37,107 bases of DNA from assembly GCA_903906635.1 (NCBI GenBank), contig CAIVLE010000090.1, forward strand, positions 1 to 37,107. The letters are read 5' to 3'. Below the pieces are notes generated by a model that was not told where the DNA came from, made no database searches, and saw only the letters and a program-made list of their open reading frames with translations. How positions within the stretch are numbered: the stretch's first letter is position 1; every line of letters begins with the position of its first letter. The position numbers and the translations under genes were made by a program. Origin of the DNA: an uncultured Burkholderiales bacterium. GTDB lineage: Bacteria > Pseudomonadota > Gammaproteobacteria > Burkholderiales > Burkholderiaceae_C. Below, piece after piece: positions 25,321 through 35,024 of this stretch.

Positions 25321-26094
25321 ATGCAAGCAATGAACCCACCCATGCGCGATTGGTCAGGCCGCAGTGTGTGGCTGATTGGGGCGTCGAGCGGCATCGGTTT
25401 GGCCACTGCGCATGCGCTGCATGCCGCAGGAGCCCGCGTCGTGGTGTCTGCGCGTCAAAGTGATTTGTTGGCTCAGTTTGTTTTATCCCACCCGAACGCA
25501 CATGCATTCACCTTGGATGTCACCGATGCACCAGCTACGCGCGAGGTGGCGCTCCAAGTCCAAGCGCTGCAAGGCCTTGACGTGGTGGTCTTTTGCGCCG
25601 GCTATTACAAAGCGGTCCGCGCGACACACTATTCGCTGCCAGAAATGTTGCGCCACCAAGCCGTCAACTACACCGGAGCGCTGCACATGCTCGACGCCGT
25701 GTTGCCCAGCTTGCTGCAGCAAGGTCATGGCCACATCAGTTTGATTTCTAGCGTTGCAGGCTACCGTGGCTTGCCGCAAAGCCTGGCTTATGGCCCGACC
25801 AAGGCCGCGTTGACGCACTTGGCCGAGGCACTCTACATGGATCTGGCTTGCCAAGGGCTTGGTGTGAGCGTGATCCACCCTGGCTTTGTTGCCACGCCGT
25901 TGACCGCGCAAAACACCTTCAAAATGCCGGCCATGATCAGCCCCGAACAAGCCGCTCAAGCCATGCTGCAAGGCTGGGCTCAGGGGCTGTTTGAAATCCA
26001 CTTTCCCAAGCGCTTTACGCGTTGGCTCAAGATGTTGCGACTGCTGCCCTACCGGTGGTACTTTGCCATCGTGCACCGCGCCACAGGCATGTGA
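25321..26094 (+). CDS. Short-chain dehydrogenase/reductase
   Basis: 257 residues. The NAD(P)-binding motif is GASSGIG (about residues 20-26). The catalytic Ser lies in LISSVAGYRG (near 143), and YGPTK (near 156) holds the Tyr-x-x-x-Lys pair. The C-terminus FPKRFTRWLKMLRLLPYRWYFAIV is basic and hydrophobic and may contact membranes. It begins one base after the DUF3833 stop. The substrate is unknown; by context it could act on a lipid or a lipid-derived aldehyde or ketone. Confidence 0.9.
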   Translation: MQAMNPPMRDWSGRSVWLIGASSGIGLATAHALHAAGARVVVSARQSDLLAQFVLSHPNAHAFTLDVTDAPATREVALQVQALQGLDVVVFCAGYYKAVRATHYSLPEMLRHQAVNYTGALHMLDAVLPSLLQQGHGHISLISSVAGYRGLPQSLAYGPTKAALTHLAEALYMDLACQGLGVSVIHPGFVATPLTAQNTFKMPAMISPEQAAQAMLQGWAQGLFEIHFPKRFTRWLKMLRLLPYRWYFAIVHRATGM

Positions 26095-26101
26095 GGCGCC
26101 C

Positions 26102-26569
26102 ATGCCAACCCCACAAAACACACCCGACACACAAGAAGCCGCACTGGCACGCGTGGTGAGTTTTTTTGAGCAGATGCAACCAGGTGATGTGTCACTTCTG
26201 GGTGATGTCTACTGTCACGATGCCCATTTCAAAGACCCTTTCAACGAGGTGACGGGTGTGCCCGCCATTCAAGGGATTTTTGAGCACATGTTCAAGACCC
26301 TGCATGCACCACGCTTTGTCATCACCCAGTCCATTCAACAAGGCGCGCAATGCTGTGTGACCTGGGATTTCATCTTTGAGTTTCGCAACTTTGCGGGCGG
26401 TACGCCGCAAATCATCCGAGGCGCCAGTCATTTGGTACTGCGCGAAGACTGTGGCACATGGCGCGTGGCGGTGCACCGCGACTACTGGGATGCAGCCGAA
26501 GAGCTCTACGAAAAATTACCCGGGGTGGGCGCTGTGATGCGCTGGCTCAAGCGCCGCGCCAACGCCTGA
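26102..26569 (+). CDS. NTF2-like/SnoaL-fold protein, last gene of the operon
   Basis: 155 residues from ATG 26102, seven bases after the dehydrogenase stop; an open frame upstream lies inside the dehydrogenase gene and is not coding. The cone-shaped NTF2-like fold is suggested by VVSFFEQMQPGDVSLLGDVY, HDAHFKDPFNEVTGVPAIQGIFEHMF, CCVTWDFIFEF and GASHLVLREDCGTWRVAVHRDYWD. Such proteins bind or isomerise small hydrophobic molecules. The same family closes related LitR- and RpoE-linked operons, as I recall. No signal peptide is present, so it should be cytoplasmic. Confidence 0.85.
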   Translation: MPTPQNTPDTQEAALARVVSFFEQMQPGDVSLLGDVYCHDAHFKDPFNEVTGVPAIQGIFEHMFKTLHAPRFVITQSIQQGAQCCVTWDFIFEFRNFAGGTPQIIRGASHLVLREDCGTWRVAVHRDYWDAAEELYEKLPGVGAVMRWLKRRANA

Positions 26570-26572
26570 GAC

Positions 26573-26594
26573 AAAAAAGCCCGCTGCGCTGCGG
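26573..26594 (-). terminator. Possible rho-independent terminator of the glutathione S-transferase gene
   Basis: On the minus strand CCGC-AGCGCA-GCGG forms a short hairpin followed, after GC, by six T. It lies 30 bases past the stop of the transferase gene. The stem is only four pairs, so the call is tentative. On the plus strand the hairpin has no T-run, so it does not obviously end the nine-gene operon. Confidence 0.4.
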
Positions 26595-26623
26595 ACCTCG
26601 GCCCAGACAGCCTCACGGGCGCA

Positions 26624-27238
26624 TCAAGACGCCAGCGTGTCTTGAAAACTTGGGCGCTGTGCTAACCGCTCGTACAAAGCGGCCAGACTGGGATGGTCAC
26701 TGCGCCAATCGATGTAGGCAAAACGAAAATCCAAATAACCCAGCGCACACCCCACAGCGATGTCGGCCAAGCTCATGTGAATGCCCATGCAATAAGTGCG
26801 CTCAGCCAAAGCACGTTCCATAGACGTGAGGCTGTCGTCGATTTTTTTCATCTGACGCTCAATCCACGCTTGGCTGCGCTGTGTCTCGGTGCGTCCCGGC
26901 CAATGGGCTTCCAAGCGTGCCAAGATCGCTGCATCCAGCAAACCATCGGCCAAGGCCTCCCAAGTTTTGACCGCGGCACGGTCTCGCCCACCCGAGGGAA
27001 TGAGCTTGCCCACCGGGGACAAGGTGTCCACGTATTCCACGATGACGCGCGAGTCAAAGAGGGCCTCGCCACCTTCCATGATCAAACAAGGCACTTTGCC
27101 TAATGGGTTGGCTTGTGTGATCTGCGTGTCGGCGGACCAGACGTCTTCAAGCAAAAACTGGTAGTCCAGCTTTTTCTCAGCCATGACGATGCGCACTTTA
27201 CGCACGTAAGGACTGGTGATGGCGCCGATGAGTTTCAT
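26624..27238 (-). CDS. Glutathione S-transferase family protein
   Basis: 204 residues. An N-terminal thioredoxin-like domain (MKLIGAITSPYVRKVRIVMAE; candidate active Ser9 before Pro10) contains the glutathione-binding NPLGKVPCLIMEGGEALFDSRVI (about 44-66, with the cis-Pro and the Asp-Ser pair). An all-helical C-terminal domain follows. The start at 27238 fits the family; a TTG three codons earlier is less likely. The protein resembles bacterial transferases such as E. coli YibF and stringent-starvation-type proteins. The substrate is unknown. It is convergent with the lipid operon, and its upstream region is shared with purB. Confidence 0.92.
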   Translation of the reverse strand: MKLIGAITSPYVRKVRIVMAEKKLDYQFLLEDVWSADTQITQANPLGKVPCLIMEGGEALFDSRVIVEYVDTLSPVGKLIPSGGRDRAAVKTWEALADGLLDAAILARLEAHWPGRTETQRSQAWIERQMKKIDDSLTSMERALAERTYCMGIHMSLADIAVGCALGYLDFRFAYIDWRSDHPSLAALYERLAQRPSFQDTLAS

Positions 27239-27364
27239 ACGTGGCAAAGTTATTTCGAAGCCAGAATTTTAACGAGGCTGTGAGCACCCTTTGCCGCCCA
27301 CATCGCTCAACACGCTCGCAAAGCACCATCGGCACTTAGATATCGCGAGCGATCCCCCAGCACC

Positions 27365-28756
<1,392 letters not shown>

Positions 28757-28770
28757 GCGACGCACGCACC

Positions 28771-29331
28771 ATGGCCATCAAATCCACCATCTTCAAGGCG
28801 AACGTTCAGATCGCCGACATTGACCACGGCTACTACGCAGACCATGCGCTCACCCTAGCGCGCCATCCGAGCGAAACCGACGAACGCATGATGGTTCGCT
28901 TGGTGGCGTTGTCTTTGCAGGCGCACCAATTGCAAGACATGTGCAGTGGCGACGGCGTGCTGGGCTTTGGTGCCGGCCTGTCAGACCCCAACGAACCCGA
29001 TGTGATGCTGCGCGACTACACAGGTCGCACGCGGCTGTGGATCGAGGTAGGCCAACCCGAAGAAAAACCGCTGCTCAAAGCCTGCAGCAAAGCTGACCAA
29101 GTGATGCTGTACGTGTTCTCCAGCTCAGGCGAGGTGTGGTGGCGCAGCATGCAAAACAAGCTCATCAAACCCACCACGTTGCAAGTCTGGCGTATCCCCA
29201 GTGCCGCATCGCAAGAATTGGCCAAGTTGGCCGAGCGCAGCATGCAGTTGCAAGCCACGGTTCAAGAGGGCGTGGTGATGATGAGCAATGGCAAGACCAC
29301 GGTCGACATTGAGTGCGAGCGCTGGAAATAG
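28771..29331 (+). CDS. yaeQ: YaeQ family protein
   Basis: 186 residues (E. coli YaeQ has 181). MAIKSTIFKANVQIADIDHG, HPSETDERMMVRLVALSL, LSDPNEPDVMLRDYTG and LWIEVGQPEEKPLLKACSKA are the family's conserved blocks. The Asp and Glu-x-Gly residues match a PD-(D/E)xK nuclease-like fold seen in solved YaeQ structures, though no nuclease function is established. E. coli YaeQ was found as a suppressor affecting expression of the elongation factor RfaH system. The gene follows purB by 14 bases and is probably co-transcribed. Confidence 0.92.
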   Translation: MAIKSTIFKANVQIADIDHGYYADHALTLARHPSETDERMMVRLVALSLQAHQLQDMCSGDGVLGFGAGLSDPNEPDVMLRDYTGRTRLWIEVGQPEEKPLLKACSKADQVMLYVFSSSGEVWWRSMQNKLIKPTTLQVWRIPSAASQELAKLAERSMQLQATVQEGVVMMSNGKTTVDIECERWK

Positions 29332-29365
29332 ACCCTGCTTGCAAATAAACCCCGCCTGCATGGGC

Positions 29366-29794
29366 TCAAGCGGTGGTGTTTGGTCCTGCGTTTTCTGCCG
29401 CACGTTCGGCGTATTTGTTAAAGCGCCATGAAGTGCCGATCATGCGGATGCGCCGCCACGTGCTGCGCTTGTCAGCGGGTGACATTTCGGTCCAGTACTG
29501 CACTTCGTCAAATGTCCGTCCACAACCTTTGCATAGCGGGTCGCCTTGGCTGGTGGAGCAGATGGCAATGCAAGGGGTGTCCGGCGTGCTGTGGTACCAG
29601 GTCAACCACGCATCGTAGGCCTTGGCGGGGAATCCTTGGACGGCGGCAACGTCCTCGTGGTAGTAAACCATCAAGGCGTAGACCTGCGCCAACGCACGAA
29701 TTTCCGATGCCAAGGTGACACCATCGGGCGAGGGTTTTTTGTCGCGCCAAAAATTGATGGCCGCTTCAATGTCGGTGATATGGATGCCTGACAT
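29366..29794 (-). CDS. DUF3717-DUF1289 two-domain protein
   Basis: 142 residues. The N-terminal part (about 3-60) matches DUF3717 (IHITDIEAAINFWRDKKPSPDG, ALAQVYALMVYY). The C-terminal part (about 73-125) matches DUF1289: PCIAICSTSQGDPLCKGCGRTFDEVQYW, with four Cys spaced like a small metal-binding knuckle, then MSPADKRSTWRRI. Both functions are unknown; DUF1289 proteins may bind zinc or an Fe-S cluster. A single chain with both appears common in Burkholderiales, as I recall. It faces the holin-4-like gene divergently and converges on yaeQ. Confidence 0.85.
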   Translation of the reverse strand: MSGIHITDIEAAINFWRDKKPSPDGVTLASEIRALAQVYALMVYYHEDVAAVQGFPAKAYDAWLTWYHSTPDTPCIAICSTSQGDPLCKGCGRTFDEVQYWTEMSPADKRSTWRRIRMIGTSWRFNKYAERAAENAGPNTTA

Positions 29795-29871
29795 GGCGCT
29801 AGAGTTTGCTACCTAATAAACCGGGGTTGCGAGGGGTGTGGATGATAGCCGGGATGCTATGCTGAGATGAC

Positions 29872-30231
29872 ATGAAGCTTATTTTTTCTTGGTTACTCCA
29901 CGCGCTGTCGCTGTTGGCACTGACCCATCTCTACAGCGGGGTTGAAGTCACTGGCTTTGGCGCAGCCTTGGTGGCAGCCTTGGTCATTGGCCTGTTCAAC
30001 TTGATCGTGCGGCCCATCTTGGTGGTGCTGACGCTCCCCGTGACGCTGGTCACGCTGGGTTTGTTTTTGTTTGTCATCAACGCCTTGATGTTTTGGGCGG
30101 TGGCGGGGCTCTTGGACGGCTTCCAAGTGCAAGGCTTTGGTGCTGCTTTGCTGGGCTCTTTGGTCTACTCAGCGTTTGGCATCGTGATCGACTCAGCGCT
30201 CGAGCGCTTGTTCCCGCCTCAAACCCTCTAA
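29872..30231 (+). CDS. Four-helix membrane protein of the holin-4/YvlD family
   Basis: 119 residues, nearly all hydrophobic, with four predicted helices and the signature LFNLIVRPILVVLTLPVTLVTLGLFLFVINALMF (about residues 42-75). Pfam calls the family Phage_holin_4_2, but chromosomal copies in many bacteria are not phage genes; B. subtilis YvlD is involved in envelope stress. No phage genes are near. The last 39 bases overlap, on the other strand, the last codons of the M48 protease gene. Confidence 0.88.
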   Translation: MKLIFSWLLHALSLLALTHLYSGVEVTGFGAALVAALVIGLFNLIVRPILVVLTLPVTLVTLGLFLFVINALMFWAVAGLLDGFQVQGFGAALLGSLVYSAFGIVIDSALERLFPPQTL

Positions 30232-31794
30232 CTGACGCAAGCGGGCATCGATGATCGAGGCCTCCATGTGGCCGGCGCGGTCCAAGCGTCCCTCACGCGC
30301 CAAGCTCCTAGACAGCTCCTGGGCCGCTTTGAAACGGTCCACCGCGGCCGGGTAATCTAACTCCATGGCACGCGCCTCGGCCTGCGCACGGATGGCACGC
30401 AAGCCATCGCCAAGTTGTTCGTGGGCTGACGCAAGCAGCTGCCAGGCGAGCGCGTCGCGGGGACGCTGGCTGAGCCACAGCATCAACTCTTGGCTGGCGA
30501 GTTTGGCTTGCGCCGGTTGCTGGGTCGCCAAACGACTCTGGGCCAGCAGCAAATGTCCTGCTCGGTCCTCCAAGGCCAAGACACGGACTTTGGGCTCGAT
30601 CACGCCCAACGCCTGCGCTGCGTCTCCCATGGCCAAGGCCAGCTCCACACTGAGCAAGCGCACAGCGTACACAGCAGGGGCTTCTAAGTGAGCAAGCGCC
30701 TGCAAGCGTGCCAGGTGCTGTTTGGCGGAAGACCACTCACGCAGTTTCATGTCGGCCAGGGTCGCGCCATACAACGCGCCGGCTTGCTTGGCCTGCGCAG
30801 CCGCAGCCAAGTTATTGTCTGAGCCTTGCGCGCTGATGGCTCGCAACGCATCCACGCCAAGGCCCGTCAAAACTTGCGCGCGCGCGGCCATCATGGCATG
30901 CACCGCACGCAAGGCCAGCGGTGGGCGAAGTGGCAACAGCTGTTGGCGCGCTTGCGCATCGGCGATGCGCTCGTTGGTCATTGGGTGGCTGCGCAAGTAG
31001 GGAAAAGAGCCGTTGTCATTCAAACGCGCGGCTTGTTGCAATTTCTCAAACATGCTGACAAAGCCTTGTGGCTCAAACCCCGCGTCCGTCATGACCCCAT
31101 AGCCGATGCGGTCGGCTTCACGCTCCATGTCGCGCGAAAAATTCAACTGACTTTGCATGGCAGCGGCCGAGCCGCCCACCATGACGGCATTGGCAGCACT
31201 CATGCCACTGGCCGAGGGGGTTCGGCTAGCAGCGAGCATGCCCAAGATCATGGCAGCCACCACCATCGGACCTTGCCGTCCCTGCTGCGCCATCATGCGG
31301 GCAATGTGTCGTTGGGTGACGTGGCTGAGTTCGTGCGCCAACACCGAAGCCAATTCATCGGCGCTGGCCACTGCAGAAATCAAACCCAAGTGAACGCCCA
31401 AGTACCCGCCCGGCAAAGCAAACGCGTTGATGCTTCGGTCCCGAATCAGCGCCACTTGCCACGCAAACTGTTGTTCCAACTCTGGGGTAAGTTCGCCACG
31501 TTGCCTGGCCGAATCCAACAGCACTTGCCAGATGGACTGCAAGTAATCCCCCAGCACGGGGTCATCGAGGTAATCGGGGTCGCGGTAAATTTCACGCGCA
31601 ATGCTCTCACCCAAACGCCGCTCAACGCCCAATGCAAGCTCTGCGCCGTCGCCCAGATTGGGCAATCGGGTCATCGCAGTTTGAGCTTGCGCGGGATTGA
31701 AGGGCAAGCCCAAACTCAGGCACAGACTGAAGACGCCCGCGCGCCGCCAACCCATACGGCAAAAAAAAGCAACAATTAAAGCGAGTGAAGGCAT
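30193..31794 (-). CDS. bepA: BepA-like periplasmic M48 metalloprotease with TPR region
   Basis: 533 residues. A signal peptide (about 1-38, ending PFNPAQAQ) is followed by an M48 zinc-protease domain. His154-Glu-Leu-Ser-His158 is the HExxH site, and Glu224 in MEREADRIG is the third zinc ligand. The C-terminal half (about 300-533) is Ala/Leu-rich helical repeats of TPR type. E. coli BepA (487 residues) sits in the periplasm and either helps or degrades LptD and BAM substrates during outer-membrane assembly. The first ATG has no clear Shine-Dalgarno; Met14 is an alternative that still leaves a signal peptide. The end overlaps the holin-like gene by 39 bases. Confidence 0.92.
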   Translation of the reverse strand: MPSLALIVAFFCRMGWRRAGVFSLCLSLGLPFNPAQAQTAMTRLPNLGDGAELALGVERRLGESIAREIYRDPDYLDDPVLGDYLQSIWQVLLDSARQRGELTPELEQQFAWQVALIRDRSINAFALPGGYLGVHLGLISAVASADELASVLAHELSHVTQRHIARMMAQQGRQGPMVVAAMILGMLAASRTPSASGMSAANAVMVGGSAAAMQSQLNFSRDMEREADRIGYGVMTDAGFEPQGFVSMFEKLQQAARLNDNGSFPYLRSHPMTNERIADAQARQQLLPLRPPLALRAVHAMMAARAQVLTGLGVDALRAISAQGSDNNLAAAAQAKQAGALYGATLADMKLREWSSAKQHLARLQALAHLEAPAVYAVRLLSVELALAMGDAAQALGVIEPKVRVLALEDRAGHLLLAQSRLATQQPAQAKLASQELMLWLSQRPRDALAWQLLASAHEQLGDGLRAIRAQAEARAMELDYPAAVDRFKAAQELSRSLAREGRLDRAGHMEASIIDARLRQLEGLRREQALER

Positions 31795-31861
31795 GGTCGC
31801 ACAGAGTAAAAGGCTGGGTCGTATGATGCGCCTGTCATGTTAACCCCCAGTGAATTTGCCC

Positions 31862-32353
31862 ATGTCTACCCTCACACACTTTGACGGCCAAGGCCAAGCC
31901 CATATGGTCGATGTTGCCGACAAGGCGCACACCCGCCGCGTGGGTGTGGCGGGCGGACGCATCCACATGCTGCCCGCCACGTTTGCACTGGTTCAAAACG
32001 GAACGGCCAAAAAAGGGGACGTGTTGGGCATTGCGCGCATTGCCGGTATTCAAGCCGCCAAGAAAACGAGTGATCTGATTCCGCTGTGCCACCCGCTGGC
32101 TTTGACACGCGTCGCCGTGGCATTTGAACTCGACGCGATATCTCACAGCATCGCCTGCATGGCCACGGTCGAAACGGTGGGGCAAACTGGCGTTGAGATG
32201 GAGGCCCTGACTGCTGTGCAAGTGGCTTTGCTGACCATTTACGATATGTGCAAAGCGGTCGATAGGGGCATGACCATCACCGATGTGCGCTTGCTAGAAA
32301 AGCATGGCGGTAAGTCGGGAAGTTATGTGGCGGCATCGAGCCAAACTGGCTGA
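31862..32353 (+). CDS. moaC: Cyclic pyranopterin monophosphate synthase
   Basis: 163 residues. MoaC rearranges the 3',8-cyclo-GTP made by MoaA to cyclic pyranopterin monophosphate, the first intermediate of molybdenum cofactor. From the ATG at 31862, Lys51, Asp128 and Lys131 (in [12 protein letters not shown]) fall at the same numbers as the catalytic residues of E. coli MoaC, which supports this start over a GTG four codons upstream. [16 protein letters not shown] and [10 protein letters not shown] are further signatures. No other moa gene is in the window. The 3' end overlaps the oppositely oriented oxidoreductase gene by 31 bases. Confidence 0.96.
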   Translation: MSTLTHFDGQGQAHMVDVADKAHTRRVGVAGGRIHMLPATFALVQNGTAKKGDVLGIARIAGIQAAKKTSDLIPLCHPLALTRVAVAFELDAISHSIACMATVETVGQTGVEMEALTAVQVALLTIYDMCKAVDRGMTITDVRLLEKHGGKSGSYVAASSQTG

Positions 32354-33384
32354 CCCGAACGCACACTTTGGGCCAGCGCTTGCAGTGTGGCAGCAATGTC
32401 CATGCTGGCGCTCGCGGCCCGCTCGATGGCTGCCACATCGTTGTTGCGCACGACCTGTGCGAATGCCTCAGCGGCAAATCGAAAGCCACTGCCCGTGGCG
32501 GAAGTGATGTCTTCAAACGGCACATGATTGGCGATGCCGGCGCGCAGGCGCATTTGGCTGGGCAAATAGCCCCATGGGTGCGTGTGCGAGGTGCTGGTGT
32601 GGTTGAGGTACTCGGTTTCGATCGTGCCGTGGGTGCCCACCACGGTGGCGCGACGGTGGTTGGCGGCGTCCATGGCGCACGACATGTGTGCCCGGCGGCC
32701 GTCGGCATAAAACAAAGTTCCCATCATGCTGATGTCCACGCCTGTGTCTGCCCAGCTGGCGTGCGCGAGCACCTGCTGCGGGGCACAGCCCATGACCAAG
32801 CGAATAAAGCTCAAAGGATAGCTGCCGGCATCCAACAAAGCGCCACCCCCCATCTCCGGCTTCATACGAATATTGGTGTCTGGGTTACCCACGGTAAATC
32901 CAAAGCTCGCGTGTACGCTGCGGATGCTGCCAATGCCTGGGCCAGTGCTGCCATGCAGGCGCTGCAACAAGTCACGGGTTTGGGGTTGGAACCAATAGGG
33001 ATAGGCCTCCAGCAACAAGCGCTGGTGTTGCCTGGCAGCGCCAAACATCGCCTGTGCTTGGGCATGGCTCAAGGCCAGCGGTTTTTCACACAACACATGC
33101 TTGCCGGCCTCTAGTGCGCGGATGGCCCACGTCGCGTGCATGTGGTTGGGCAAGGGGATATAAACAGCGTCAAGCTGCGGATCTTCCAGCAAGGCCTCGT
33201 AGCTGCCAAAGGCGCGCTCAATGCCCCAATTTCGGCAAAAGTCTTGGGCTTTTGCCAAGTCACGGCTGGCCGCTGCGGCCACCGTGACCTGTGCACTGCC
33301 CATGACGTCTCGCACAAATTGTTTGGCAATATTGGCGCAACCTAAAACGCCGAGTCGCAAGGCGGGTGGGTGAGTAGCTGGCAT
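32323..33384 (-). CDS. Gfo/Idh/MocA family oxidoreductase
   Basis: 353 residues from ATG 33384, with AGGA about nine bases upstream; 14 open codons before it are not used. An N-terminal Rossmann domain ([14 protein letters not shown], about 11-24) and the family motif CEKPLALSH (about 98-106) are followed by an alpha/beta domain with [21 protein letters not shown]. It resembles trans-1,2-dihydrobenzene-diol dehydrogenase-like members that oxidise sugars or cyclic diols with NAD(P). The substrate is unknown. The gene is separated by 60 bases from the glycosyltransferase genes on the same strand, so a role in sugar metabolism for surface glycans is possible but unproven. Confidence 0.9.
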   Translation of the reverse strand: MPATHPPALRLGVLGCANIAKQFVRDVMGSAQVTVAAAASRDLAKAQDFCRNWGIERAFGSYEALLEDPQLDAVYIPLPNHMHATWAIRALEAGKHVLCEKPLALSHAQAQAMFGAARQHQRLLLEAYPYWFQPQTRDLLQRLHGSTGPGIGSIRSVHASFGFTVGNPDTNIRMKPEMGGGALLDAGSYPLSFIRLVMGCAPQQVLAHASWADTGVDISMMGTLFYADGRRAHMSCAMDAANHRRATVVGTHGTIETEYLNHTSTSHTHPWGYLPSQMRLRAGIANHVPFEDITSATGSGFRFAAEAFAQVVRNNDVAAIERAASASMDIAATLQALAQSVRSGQPVWLDAAT

Positions 33385-33444
33385 GTTGGTTGTCCTTGCG
33401 TTGAATGTGTTCCGCACCCCGGCCATGTGGGTGATAGCGGTGCA

Positions 33445-34242
33445 TCAGGTGATGCTTTTTTGCAAAATCTTAGCCCGCACAATGGCCGCATTCTTGGCGG
33501 CAGTTTCTTGGCTGGCCGTCTTGTGCCACAAGTGCAACACCTCAGTGGCCCAGCTGCCCGATTTGCGCAACACGCCCGCTTGTTGAAGGCGAAAGACAAA
33601 GTCCGCGTCTTCGTGACCCCAGCCCTCTAGCGATTCGTCAAAGCCACGGATGTGCTGCACATCGTCTCGCCACGCGCTCATGTTGCAGCCCTTGATACGG
33701 CTCCATACGAATTTCTTGTACAAGCGTGTTGCTAAGTCAGGCATCTTGACCATCAAAGGCAAGCACTTGTTCATTTGTCCTTGAAGACGAAAGCGCCAAG
33801 CCTGTTGGCTAAAGGCTGCGTAGTCCCACACACCGGCGGCGCACAAGGTCTGGGTCAAGCCGGGCGCAAGCAAGATGCGGCTGCCTGTGACCATGACGCC
33901 GACTTGCGCCAAGCGGCGGTGCTGGGCAATGAAGTCAGGTTGGACCAAACAATCGCCGTCTAAAAAAACGAGGTACTCCCCATGCGCAGCAGCGATGGCT
34001 TGGTTGAGTATCTTGGCCTTGCGAAAGCCCGCATCGGGCTGCCACACATGCTGCAAGGGCACGGGCAAGTGCGACTGGTGACGCGCAATGAGTTCGGCCG
34101 TCTCAGAGGTCGACCCATCGTCGGCAATGACCACTTCAAAGTTCTTGTCTCGCTGTTGCGCCAAAGCCTGTAAACACAACTCCAAGGCCTGGGGCCAGTT
34201 GTAGGTGGCCAAGACCACGGTGATCAATGCGGGGGTTGGCAT
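33445..34242 (-). CDS. Family 2 glycosyltransferase
   Basis: 265 residues, GT-A fold. ITVVLATYNWPQALELCLQAL opens the nucleotide-sugar domain. Asp41-Asp42 lie in VVIADDGSTSET, FLDGDC near residue 96 is the DxD-type metal site, and GFDESLEGWGHEDADFVFRL is the acceptor-side ED motif typical of galactosyl/GalNAc-type members. The ATG at 34242 has GAGG close upstream and overlaps the preceding gene by 19 bases, so the two transferases are translationally coupled. It probably adds a sugar to lipopolysaccharide core or to a pilin glycan; donor and acceptor are unknown. Confidence 0.9.
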   Translation of the reverse strand: MPTPALITVVLATYNWPQALELCLQALAQQRDKNFEVVIADDGSTSETAELIARHQSHLPVPLQHVWQPDAGFRKAKILNQAIAAAHGEYLVFLDGDCLVQPDFIAQHRRLAQVGVMVTGSRILLAPGLTQTLCAAGVWDYAAFSQQAWRFRLQGQMNKCLPLMVKMPDLATRLYKKFVWSRIKGCNMSAWRDDVQHIRGFDESLEGWGHEDADFVFRLQQAGVLRKSGSWATEVLHLWHKTASQETAAKNAAIVRAKILQKSIT

Positions 34243-35012
34243 GGGCCTCTTTCTTGTTGGATCAACCACAGTTTGAGGTAGCGGTAGTAGGTGCCTTCGG
34301 CGTTGGAGATGGCCAAGGCCAAGCCTTGCGGGCCATCGCGCCAAGACGCTTTGAACACATAGGTTCGGATGAAGGCCCACAAGCCATGCCGAACGGCTTT
34401 GCCGACGCTGGCAGTTTTGCCCCTTGCATACAGCTGTTGGGCCGACGCGCTGGAATAGCGATCCACTTTGTCGAGCACTTGGCTGAAGGTGCGAAAGCTG
34501 TAGTGCAACAAGGCCGTGTTCAAGGACTGCACGGTAGCTTGGGTCAAGATTTTTTCGTGCACCAAGTCTTGACTGAATGCCGCAGCGCCGCGTTTGAACA
34601 ACCGCAGCACAAGGTCGGGGTACCACCCGCCATGGCGCATGAACTTGCCGCAATACCAAGACAGCCTTGGAATTTCGTAAGCAGTGTCTTGCGGGTTTCG
34701 TATCAGGACTTGTTGAATTTCTGCCGCCAGCTCACGGGGCACGCGCTCATCGGCATCGAGCGAGAGGACCCACTCGCAAGTCGCCAACGCCAGGGCTCGG
34801 TTTTTCTGTGGGCCAAAGCCTGGCCAATCCGCAGGTTGCGACACGATAGCGCCGTAGCGCTTGGCAATCTCCACGGTGTTGTCGGTACTTTGGCTGTCGA
34901 CCACCACAATTTCATTCACCCACTCTTTCAAAGACGACAGGCATTCTTCCAAGTTATGCCCCTCGTTGCGGGTAATCACAATGACAGAGATCGTGGCTGG
35001 GGGCGTTGTCAT
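34224..35012 (-). CDS. WaaE/KdtX-like family 2 glycosyltransferase
   Basis: 262 residues. ISVIVITRNEGHNLEECLSSL, EIVVVDSQSTDNTVEIAKRYGA, FGPQKNRALALATCEWVLSLDADERV (DxD near residue 88) and HGGWYPDLVLRLFKRGAA match the WaaE/KdtX group. These add a beta-linked glucose to heptose of the lipopolysaccharide inner core. The gene follows the PglL-type ligase by 12 bases. The closeness to a PglL gene leaves open that it builds the glycan used on pilin instead. No membrane helix is obvious; such enzymes work at the cytoplasmic face. Confidence 0.9.
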   Translation of the reverse strand: MTTPPATISVIVITRNEGHNLEECLSSLKEWVNEIVVVDSQSTDNTVEIAKRYGAIVSQPADWPGFGPQKNRALALATCEWVLSLDADERVPRELAAEIQQVLIRNPQDTAYEIPRLSWYCGKFMRHGGWYPDLVLRLFKRGAAAFSQDLVHEKILTQATVQSLNTALLHYSFRTFSQVLDKVDRYSSASAQQLYARGKTASVGKAVRHGLWAFIRTYVFKASWRDGPQGLALAISNAEGTYYRYLKLWLIQQERGPCQPPH

Positions 35013-35024
35013 GGGGTGGTCCGT

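Noticed and set aside
29872-30231. Phage holin and hence a prophage remnant
   Set aside because: The family name is misleading. Chromosomal YvlD-type proteins are common, and no other phage gene is near.
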